The position numbers were made by a program, and so were the translations under genes. A stretch of 14,756 bases of DNA, from the NCBI GenBank assembly GCA_039033795.1, contig JBCCBY010000043.1, positions 1 to 14,756 on the forward strand. The letters are read 5' to 3'. Under the pieces are notes generated by a model. The model did no database searches and was not told where the DNA came from. It was given only the letters and a program-made list of their open reading frames with translations. Positions 8,036-14,221 of the stretch are shown one piece after another (position 1 is the stretch's first letter; each line of letters opens with the position of its first letter). This DNA comes from Parvularcula sp039033795. Lineage in GTDB: Bacteria; Pseudomonadota; Alphaproteobacteria; Caulobacterales; Parvularculaceae.

Positions 8036-8820
8036 AGGTCGTCGACCTGTCTAAGTCCATTCAGTACAACAGCAACGATCCACGCTTCATGCGTGTACGT
8101 GTTAAACATAAACCACACTGGATTGCCCGCTGGCTGGTTCGTGCCCTCGGCCTGCCGTTTAAGCTCATGCCCAAGGACTTTGTTGGGTGGGCGGATGATA
8201 CCATCACACATATGGGTGTGCACAGCACAACCCATATTGACGCTCCTTGGCATTACGGACCCAAGAGTGGCGAGCCAGGTCAGGAAACCGACGCTCTGAC
8301 GGTTGAACATATCCCGTTGGATAAATGCATTGGGCCAGGCGTTGTTATCGATATGACGGGCAAAGAGGAAGGCGATGTCATCACAGCTGATGACCTTCAG
8401 TCCGAGCTCACCAGGACAGGCGCGATGGTCAAGGAAGGGACAATCGTCTTAATCAGGACGGGCCGCGATCGGTATATGGGCACAAAAGACTATTGGAAGC
8501 GCGGCACAGGTATGGGTGCCGAGGCCACAAGCTGGCTGATTGATCAAGGCTGCGTTGTGATGGGTATTGATCAGTGGGGGTGGGATATCCCGTTTCACCA
8601 CCAGATCGACCAGTCGAAGAAGAACGGCAAGGATGACCTTTTTTGGGAGGGGCACCGCCTCGGTCAACGCCGACCTTACTGGCAAATGGAGCAGCTCGTG
8701 AACCTTGGCTCACTCCCCGCTGATGGTTTCAAAGTTTGCGTGTTCCCGCTCAAACTGGTGGGTGCATCAGCCGCCCCCGCGCGCGTGGTTGCGATCTTTG
8801 ACGAGGACGTTGCTGCATGA
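8032..8820 (+). CDS. Cyclase-family metal-dependent hydrolase (kynurenine formamidase-like)
   Basis: A 262-residue cytoplasmic protein of the cyclase family (PF04199), which includes kynurenine formamidase and isatin hydrolase. The family metal motif HXGTHXDXPXH is present as HSTTHIDAPWH at 64-74, with H64, H68, D70 and H74 intact and Thr in place of the first Gly. Other conserved parts are VVDLSKSI at the N terminus, a central IVLIRTGRD strand and the C-terminal LVGASAAPARVVAIF. An insertion at 25-50 (KHKPHWIARWLVRALG) is more hydrophobic and basic than usual and might contact the membrane. The start overlaps the hydrolase stop (ATGA) and the end overlaps the next gene in the same way. Together with the FAH-type enzyme it suggests ring opening followed by C-C cleavage of a cyclic amide or ketone. 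The substrate is unknown. Confidence 0.92.
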   Translation: MKVVDLSKSIQYNSNDPRFMRVRVKHKPHWIARWLVRALGLPFKLMPKDFVGWADDTITHMGVHSTTHIDAPWHYGPKSGEPGQETDALTVEHIPLDKCIGPGVVIDMTGKEEGDVITADDLQSELTRTGAMVKEGTIVLIRTGRDRYMGTKDYWKRGTGMGAEATSWLIDQGCVVMGIDQWGWDIPFHHQIDQSKKNGKDDLFWEGHRLGQRRPYWQMEQLVNLGSLPADGFKVCVFPLKLVGASAAPARVVAIFDEDVAA

Positions 8821-9218
8821 ACCTCGACATGGACATGCATCTGATCGACCGGATCGCTCAAGGTCCAGCATGGATCTTTTGGTGGACCCGGGTGATTGAT
8901 GCATCGAACTGGCTTTTGTTGCCCTTTGCCTTCCTCGATCGCCGGGCCCATTGGGGCGCGACGGCTTGGCTAGCCAATATCATCATGATCCTGACTCTTT
9001 ATGGAACATTCGGGTACGTTCGACTTCTTGGTCTGAGCCACATCATCGCTTGGACACCCCTCCTGGTTTACTTGCTGGCGCAGAGAAAACCGTTCTCAGA
9101 AGAAACTTGGGTGGGCCGCTATCTTTATTGGTTTATGGCGGTGATCGGGGTCTCCCTCGTCATGGATTATGTCGAGGTGGCGCGCTACGCGCTGGGCGAC
9201 CGAATCCCTGGATATTAA
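8817..9218 (+). CDS. Small polytopic membrane protein of the FAH/cyclase operon
   Basis: A 133-residue protein that I do not assign to a family. It has three clear hydrophobic segments (about 48-68, 71-89 and 100-118), and a fourth weaker one rich in Trp and Leu (about 19-38). Short loops contain DRRAHWG and QRKPFSEETW. The start overlaps the cyclase stop (ATGA), so it is translationally coupled and part of the operon. It is too small for a classical transporter; it could be a membrane partner, a small uptake component or an anchor for the enzymes. Codon use matches the operon. A hairpin about 60 bases downstream may end the transcript. Confidence 0.85.
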   Translation: MNLDMDMHLIDRIAQGPAWIFWWTRVIDASNWLLLPFAFLDRRAHWGATAWLANIIMILTLYGTFGYVRLLGLSHIIAWTPLLVYLLAQRKPFSEETWVGRYLYWFMAVIGVSLVMDYVEVARYALGDRIPGY

Positions 9219-9569
9219 GGGGTTATCAGTCTGGCTCTCTCGACAAACAACAGCGCCTTCAGCGGCGATCACTGATCGGGTGTTGCTGATTGAGCAACCC
9301 GTTTGATCAATGAAGATCAGAGCCAGCATCAATATTCGGTGACCACCAAGAAAGACCATAAAGTTCATGCTCTGCTCGATGTCCTTGCGTGTCGACATTC
9401 GGTTTGGACCCAGCCGACCCATCAGAAACCTGCGGCTGGGCTGCGCCCAATGGGCACGGTCAAAACCCTGTGTTCCCTGAGCGTTAAGGTTGACAACAAG
9501 ACGTCTCCGCGGCGAAACGAACATCAGGGCGAATGATAAGGGCGGCTGGCCGTCTTAGGGGGATATTTC
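9219..9569. other. 351-base intergenic region before the RTX gene
   Basis: No gene is supported. It contains the hairpin at 9277-9304, an 8-bp inverted repeat CTGGCTCT/AGAGCCAG (9231-9238 and 9319-9326) enclosing that hairpin, a consensus TTGACA at 9490-9495 without a matching -10, and AGGGGG placed 7 bases before the RTX ATG. Confidence 0.6.
9277..9304 (+). terminator. Possible operon terminator hairpin
   Basis: CGGG, a 2-base bulge (TG), TTGCT, loop GATTG, AGCAA, CCCG, then only three T. The stem is sound but the T run is short, so termination may be weak or the hairpin may do something else. Confidence 0.3.
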
Positions 9570-12500
9570 ATGGGTGAACCGCTGATCAAAGACGACCAGG
9601 ATGATCTTTTTCCTGATTTTCAAAACTGGTTCACCGAACGCGACACCAGCGGCCCGATAAAGGGCACCTATCTTGACGATAGTCTTCTTGGCACAGATGA
9701 TAGAGACGTCCTCCGTGGGCGTCGCGGGGATGATACGCTCAATGGCGGAAAAGGGCGCGACGTCCTTTTTGGCGGCAAGGGCAGTGATGTCTTTGTTCTC
9801 TCGGAAACCGACGCGACCGATGTGATCCGAGACTTTGAGCTTGGTACCGATAAAATTGAACTGTCCATCGACGGTCTTGGACTGCAAGACGTTCGCCTCA
9901 AGACATTCGGTCAAAAGACCATGCTTCAGATACGCGAAGATGGTCGGTTCAAGAGCATCGCCAACCTTGGCCGACTTGGTGACGCAGAGCTTTCAGACGT
10001 TCTCTTCGACAGCACGATTTTAACGCCGGTCACGTCACTGAACACAGCGGCCCCAACATCGCCGTTTCTCGTCAATTCGTCGATAGTGCCAACAGGCGTG
10101 ACAGCGTTCTTCCCCTTTATCGGTGGGCCGCGTACCGACTATAGTCTCTTAGATGCCGAGGTTAGCGATGCCTTCGGACGAGTTGTCGTCGCCGGAAACC
10201 AAGTCATTTTTACACCGAGCACAGAAATCGACAATCTTGGTGATGGAGAAACGCAGACTTTCGCGCTCAGCTTCGCGTACCAAAGCAATGGTCTGCCGTC
10301 GCAAGAGCAAGTGGTCGAGGTCACAGCGACTGGCCTTCCCGATGGCGGCATTGAACTGACCGGCGGGGTCTTTGGACCTCGCGGCATCGAACGAACTGAT
10401 GGATCATTTCGTCTCGATGTTCTTGACACAACCAATCAGCTTCAATCGCCGTTTGCGTTGGATGGCATCGCATTCCCCGACTTTACGTTGAACAGGCAGC
10501 AACTCGTCGACATCGTCCTTCCGCTTTTAAAGGACGCTCGGACCAAAGACGCCCGCGATTTTCTCGAGCGAGCACAGAATGACCTGGCCAACGCAAAAGC
10601 GGTGAGAGACGAACTGCGCGAGGACGCCGGTGTTGATGTCATCAGCGCGCAGGCTGAGGTTCTGGCACGTCAAGCAGCGCTTGAAACACTCGAAGCCCTG
10701 GTCCCGGCGGCCCAGTTCACCGTGGATGCGGCCGAGGCTTTGGTGGCAAGCCTTGAGGAAGAATTGGCGTTCGCCCAGCAGGGCGTCGATGCCGCGCAGG
10801 ATTTGGTCGAGGATCTTGCAAGGTCGTTGGATCCACTCGTCGACGGGTCGCTCGCGTTTGTTCTCGACGCGAAAAATGACGTGAAGGATCTCGCCCAAGA
10901 CGCGGTCGACGCAGCACAACAAGTGCTGGACGACCTCGTTGATGCAGCTGGCCCGCTCGCTGATGCGCTCAATGCAGGAATTCAAGGAAGCGCCGCATTC
11001 CTCCTTCAACAGAAAAAAAATGCGTTGAACCTTGCGCAAGACGCCGTCGACGCCGCGCAAGTGGCCTTCAATGCAGCAACACAACTTGCAGAAGACCTGG
11101 CCAATGAGTTGAATGGCGCCATCGTTGGATCGGCGAGATGGGCGCTTGATCAGGCACAATCGGCCGCGACAATCGCCAGCAATGCGCTCGATACGGCGCA
11201 ATCGCTCTTCAACTCAGCGGCCGCCGCCGCCGACTCGGCTCTTTCATCTGTGATTGGATTTTTTGGCAGCGTCACTGCGGCAGGCCTGGGCGCCCTGCGG
11301 GTGACGGCGCAAGCAGCGCTCGATGCAGCACAGTTCGCGTTGAACAATGCGGGACCACCCACAGTTTTCGGTCTTCCAAATCCCGTCTATGTGGCCGCAC
11401 TCGCAGCGCGCAACGCCGCAAGGGACGCGCGGGATGCCGTCGACGACGCCATTGACGCCGTCAACCTTGAAACCGCGCGTCTCTCCAACCTCACCCTCGC
11501 GCAAAACGCGGCCAATGCCGCGAACAATTTGCTCGATGATGCCCAGGACGTTTTCGATGCTGCCGTTATCGCAGCCAATCAAGCCGCCCAAGATGCACTA
11601 AACAAGCAGAGCGAATTGATCAGCCTTCAGGGTATTCGCGACGCCGCGAACCAGGCCGTCGATGATGCGCAAGATGATGTCGACGAAGCTCAGGACGCCT
11701 TTGATGCAAACCTTACGGCACGGATCAATCAGATCAACCTACGGAACAGTTTGCAAAACGCCCTCACCGCCGCGCAACAGGAGGTGGACGCTGCGCAAGC
11801 TGCGGTCGATGCAGCCAACGATGCGCTCGATGACGCTGTTGAAAACCGCGCCTCCCTTGAGGACATTGTAAGCAGCATCAACATCGACCTCCTCGCCGCG
11901 CAAGACGCCGTGCTTGGCGCCGTGGCCGACCTCAAAGACCTTCTCGACAATCAAATACCCGCAGCCCAGCAAGCATTGGCTGATGCGGAGGCGGCGCTTG
12001 CAGCGGCGATCGCCGCCGCCGATTTCGATGGGGACATAGCGGCGCTCCTCGCTGATCTCGCTTTGGCCGAAGGCGAGGTGCTGCTGCGCGAAGGCGAGGT
12101 CCTCGCGGCTGAAACCAATCTCTTTGCTGTTCAAGAGTTAGCGGAGATAGAGGCCGCCCTGCTCCTCGAAACCCTCGGCGCGTTCAACGCCGAATTGGGG
12201 CTCGAGATCCAGCCCCTCGTCTCCTTAGGACTCGAATTCGGCGGCTCATTGAACAGCGGCACTGAAGCGTTAGATGTGGCGTCGAGCACGACTTATGATG
12301 AGACCACGGACATTCTTGAGGTTATGCCTCACCTGGTGTCCACCGAAAGTGGTGAGACCGTTGATCTGTCATCGAATGAAGGCAGCCTTGAACTCTACCT
12401 GGGCATTCTGGCTGAAATTGGCCTGCGAATTGAAGTGACGGCGGATCTCGTGGCTGAGTTCGGCGATGACGTCATCGATATTTCTCCTGACTCGGACGGA

Positions 12501-12767
12501 TTGGTCACTGAAATCGATCTTGGCGTCGAGTTTTCCATCCCGTTCCTTAATATAGCGCCAGGCGATGTTCCGCTCTTGCCTCAAACGCCTGACCTCTTGC
12601 TGGCGATGACACTCGAAGATGGTCGCCAGATGACGCGGCCCTTCGGCGATTTTTCAGCTTGGGCCGTGCCTCATGCTTCAGCATACGATGCAAACGGGGA
12701 TGGTGCGATCGACGTTACGCTCGAAGTTTTACCAGCCGAACCGGTCGACGATTTTTTGGTTGCATGA
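9570..12767 (+). CDS. N-terminal RTX / VCBS-like / long alanine-rich helical protein, probably type I secreted
   Basis: A 1065-residue acidic protein with no signal peptide and no cysteine that I can see. Residues 30-147 form an RTX block: GGXGXD-type repeats at about 50-75 (RGDDTLNGGKGRDVLFGGKG) and the usual closing part DVIRDFELGTDKIEL. Residues 155-262 resemble a VCBS/Ig-like domain. Residues 318-870 are almost entirely Ala, Asp, Gln, Leu and Asn helix with heptads such as VDAAQAA, including 47-residue repeats. Residues 875-1065 are beta-rich, with a calcium loop DANGDGAID at 1040-1048 and the tail EPVDDFLVA. An acidic plus hydrophobic end is what type I secretion signals of this class tend to have. 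The likely role is a secreted, calcium-stiffened fibre or surface protein. No type I exporter gene is in the window. AGGGGG lies 7 bases before the ATG. Confidence 0.88.
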   Translation: MGEPLIKDDQDDLFPDFQNWFTERDTSGPIKGTYLDDSLLGTDDRDVLRGRRGDDTLNGGKGRDVLFGGKGSDVFVLSETDATDVIRDFELGTDKIELSIDGLGLQDVRLKTFGQKTMLQIREDGRFKSIANLGRLGDAELSDVLFDSTILTPVTSLNTAAPTSPFLVNSSIVPTGVTAFFPFIGGPRTDYSLLDAEVSDAFGRVVVAGNQVIFTPSTEIDNLGDGETQTFALSFAYQSNGLPSQEQVVEVTATGLPDGGIELTGGVFGPRGIERTDGSFRLDVLDTTNQLQSPFALDGIAFPDFTLNRQQLVDIVLPLLKDARTKDARDFLERAQNDLANAKAVRDELREDAGVDVISAQAEVLARQAALETLEALVPAAQFTVDAAEALVASLEEELAFAQQGVDAAQDLVEDLARSLDPLVDGSLAFVLDAKNDVKDLAQDAVDAAQQVLDDLVDAAGPLADALNAGIQGSAAFLLQQKKNALNLAQDAVDAAQVAFNAATQLAEDLANELNGAIVGSARWALDQAQSAATIASNALDTAQSLFNSAAAAADSALSSVIGFFGSVTAAGLGALRVTAQAALDAAQFALNNAGPPTVFGLPNPVYVAALAARNAARDARDAVDDAIDAVNLETARLSNLTLAQNAANAANNLLDDAQDVFDAAVIAANQAAQDALNKQSELISLQGIRDAANQAVDDAQDDVDEAQDAFDANLTARINQINLRNSLQNALTAAQQEVDAAQAAVDAANDALDDAVENRASLEDIVSSINIDLLAAQDAVLGAVADLKDLLDNQIPAAQQALADAEAALAAAIAAADFDGDIAALLADLALAEGEVLLREGEVLAAETNLFAVQELAEIEAALLLETLGAFNAELGLEIQPLVSLGLEFGGSLNSGTEALDVASSTTYDETTDILEVMPHLVSTESGETVDLSSNEGSLELYLGILAEIGLRIEVTADLVAEFGDDVIDISPDSDGLVTEIDLGVEFSIPFLNIAPGDVPLLPQTPDLLLAMTLEDGRQMTRPFGDFSAWAVPHASAYDANGDGAIDVTLEVLPAEPVDDFLVA
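10773..11361 (+). repeat. 47-residue (141-base) tandem repeats in the helical rod
   Basis: Units start with AQxxVDAAQ or a variant (AQQGVDAAQ, AQDAVDAAQ twice, ASNALDTAQ, AQAALDAAQ) at residues 402, 442, 489, 536 and 580. Each carries a GS motif (GSLAF 426, GSAAF 473, GSARW 520, GSVTA 566). The spacing between the first three GS motifs is exactly 47 residues. The first unit is 7 residues shorter before its GS motif, which is one heptad. The DNA of the units has diverged while the protein pattern persists. Confidence 0.8.
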
Positions 12768-13173
12768 GACCAACGGTCCATCGGGATTGATCAACAGGCA
12801 AAGCGGCAAGCGTTCGGCCACCGGCATCGTCTCTTCACCCAACAAGCATGGAGTGATCGCCTGAAGGCTCGCGGCACCGAGCAACGAAAACCCGCAGGCT
12901 TGGCTTATCCTCTGCGCAAGCCGTACCGCCATCTCGCCAAAACCATCGATTTCTTGCGAAGAACATCGCGGAACCCCGTGATCTCGATGGAGCGAAGCCA
13001 GGCAGCGCCGCTGGTCGAGACAGGCTTTCTGTACACGTCTTTTTAAAGTCTTCAAACCAGATACGTTACTACATATCACTGCAAAAACGCGAAAAACCTC
13101 TTGCCGCGAGAGAAGGCTTCGCAATAATGTTCGATACAATTGCAGTTTTTACCAATGGGGTGAGGGTTCGTTC
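12768..13173. other. 406-base region after the RTX gene, no assigned gene
   Basis: The frame of the RTX gene stays open for 92 more codons after its TGA (to TAA at 13044-13046), encoding a very basic stretch with no start codon near its beginning. The minus strand is also open over most of the same bases (12729-13139). Neither product is recognisable. From about 13045 the sequence becomes A/T-rich and leads into the promoter at 13101. Confidence 0.5.
13101..13128 (+). promoter_or_regulatory. Predicted sigma-70-type promoter
   Basis: TTGCCG (4 of 6 to consensus), 16 bases, AATAAT (5 of 6). It lies 46 bases before the GTG of the small secreted protein, in A/T-rich DNA, and would give a short leader. 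Confidence 0.45.
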
Positions 13174-13536
13174 GTGTTTGAGAGACCAATTGTTACGGCG
13201 TTAGTTTTTTTACTGAGCATTATGGGGTCCAGTTCACTGGCTGAAGGTTGGACGGGTACTCATAAAGTCAAACGTGTCGGAATTTCAGGTAATTACTCTT
13301 TAAACATCCATTTGAATTCTGCACACGAAAACCCGGATGGCTGTAGCGAGTCGTCGAAGGTCGCTGTTTTGCAGTTTATTGACGCAAACAACACCCCAAA
13401 CCCTTCGTATGAAACATACGTCGCTGTTATTCTTTCTGCTCACGCAACACAGAAAGATGTAAGGTTTTATGTCGATGGATGCACAAGTGCGGGCCTCCCA
13501 ATCACAACCTGGATGTCTTATCGCGGATACGAATAG
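13174..13536 (+). CDS. Small secreted protein, unknown function
   Basis: A 120-residue protein with a Sec signal peptide (hydrophobic core about 6-18, cleavage probably after SSLA at about 23). The mature part is about 97 residues, beta-strand-like, with two cysteines (about 62 and 107) that could form a disulphide. The first follows NPDG, and the second is in FYVDGC. I cannot name the family with confidence, although short exported proteins with the same two-Cys layout are common in proteobacteria. GTG 13174 is supported by GAGG 8 bases upstream, and a plausible promoter lies just ahead. Base composition is clearly lower in GC than the genes to the left, suggesting acquisition. It precedes RHS-type remnants, so a periplasmic immunity role is possible but unproven. 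Confidence 0.75.
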   Translation: MFERPIVTALVFLLSIMGSSSLAEGWTGTHKVKRVGISGNYSLNIHLNSAHENPDGCSESSKVAVLQFIDANNTPNPSYETYVAVILSAHATQKDVRFYVDGCTSAGLPITTWMSYRGYE

Positions 13537-13648
13537 CTGTTGATTTAGTTGACATGATAGCCATTCTCGAAAGAGATAATTTGTTATCAGCGACTTTATA
13601 CGTCTATTTATTCAAGTCGCGAGCTACGACACAAAGACCCTTTGATAG

Positions 13649-13783
13649 TCTGGCAACGATACGCGATACCGCCAGTTAGCGACGGTCCTCCTGCCCTTTG
13701 GATCTGTCACTCGGCGACTTGATCAGAGATCGGACGGTGGAGGTCAGGCTGTCGCTTTCCCCGAAATGCATTACCACAGGTGA
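13649..13783 (+). pseudogene. Possible 3' remnant of a toxin or other coding gene
   Basis: A 44-codon open piece without a start codon, following an in-frame TAG and ending with TGA at 13781. The protein reads plausibly (YRQLATVLLPFG, then RSDGGGQAVAFPEMHYHR at the end). Its end lies 48 bases before the EF-Tu-like gene, which is where the toxin end would sit before an immunity gene. An open stretch this short can arise by chance and I recognise no domain. The rest of 13537-13831 shows only a GATAA/TTATC inverted repeat at 13575-13588. Confidence 0.25.
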
Positions 13784-13831
13784 AGCCAGACGCTGCACAA
13801 ACAGGAATTCTGGTTGTAAGGAAATGCGGAG

Positions 13832-14215
13832 ATGAATAAGTCAGACATGGGATGTTCTTTGCTCATCGATGCGAACGTCCACGTTGCTTCTGATTTTGGA
13901 TCAGCGAAGTTTCTTGGATTGCGTCAAGGAATGCGTCCGACGTTGTCTTATTCAGATTTGCATTTTGTCTGTACTGTGCACGACCTGGAAGATATTCTTA
14001 GTCCCGGAGAGTCCGGGGACGTCGTGATTTTGAGTGGAACCCGTGTGTTGTTGAAACACGGTTTTGTTGTGGGTTCTAAATTCCAGCTTGTTGCCGGAGC
14101 AGCCATTGTTGGAAAAGGTGAAGTTTTAGAGATTAGGTCAGTGCAGGTTACGAGAGACAGAAACGCCGAGCGGGGTTACTCTATTGTCGATGGTGAAGCC
14201 GGTAGATCAATTTGA
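13832..14215 (+). CDS. EF-Tu domain III-like small protein, candidate immunity protein
   Basis: A 127-residue cytoplasmic protein. Its pattern follows the C-terminal beta-barrel (domain III) of EF-Tu: GMRPTLSY (33-40) for the EF-Tu GYRPQFYF, PGESGDVVIL (58-67) for PGDNIKMVV, and GSKFQLVAGAAIVGKGEVLEI (81-101) for GLRFAIREGGRTVGAGVV. No GTPase domain is present. The start ATG has AAGGA 9 bases upstream. Composition is A/T-richer than the block to the left and than the RHS fragment that starts just after it. A short cytoplasmic gene squeezed before an RHS core tip is the classic place for an immunity gene, and mimicry of EF-Tu would fit a toxin that needs or attacks EF-Tu. That role is inference; the fold likeness is read by eye from spacing and key residues. 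Confidence 0.7.
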   Translation: MNKSDMGCSLLIDANVHVASDFGSAKFLGLRQGMRPTLSYSDLHFVCTVHDLEDILSPGESGDVVILSGTRVLLKHGFVVGSKFQLVAGAAIVGKGEVLEIRSVQVTRDRNAERGYSIVDGEAGRSI

Positions 14216-14221
14216 AAGTAA

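Noticed and set aside
9490..9495. Consensus TTGACA before the RTX gene
   Set aside because: No acceptable -10 lies 16-18 bases downstream.
9096..9524. Minus-strand open frame of 142 codons
   Set aside because: It runs antisense into the membrane-protein gene and shows no family features.
10527..11201. Long minus-strand frame of 224 codons under the RTX protein
   Set aside because: It mirrors the repetitive Ala/Asp-rich codons of the real gene; the sense strand has clear domains and motifs.
12729..13139. Minus-strand open frame of 136 codons
   Set aside because: It overlaps the end of the RTX gene, has no recognisable domain or good ribosome binding site, and competes with an open plus frame over the same bases.
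13549..13554. Consensus TTGACA after the small secreted protein
   Set aside because: The nearest -10-like GATAAT is 20 bases away, too far for a confident promoter.
13479..13679. Plus-strand frame of 66 codons overlapping the small secreted protein
   Set aside because: It starts inside that gene in another frame and has no ribosome binding site or recognisable motif.
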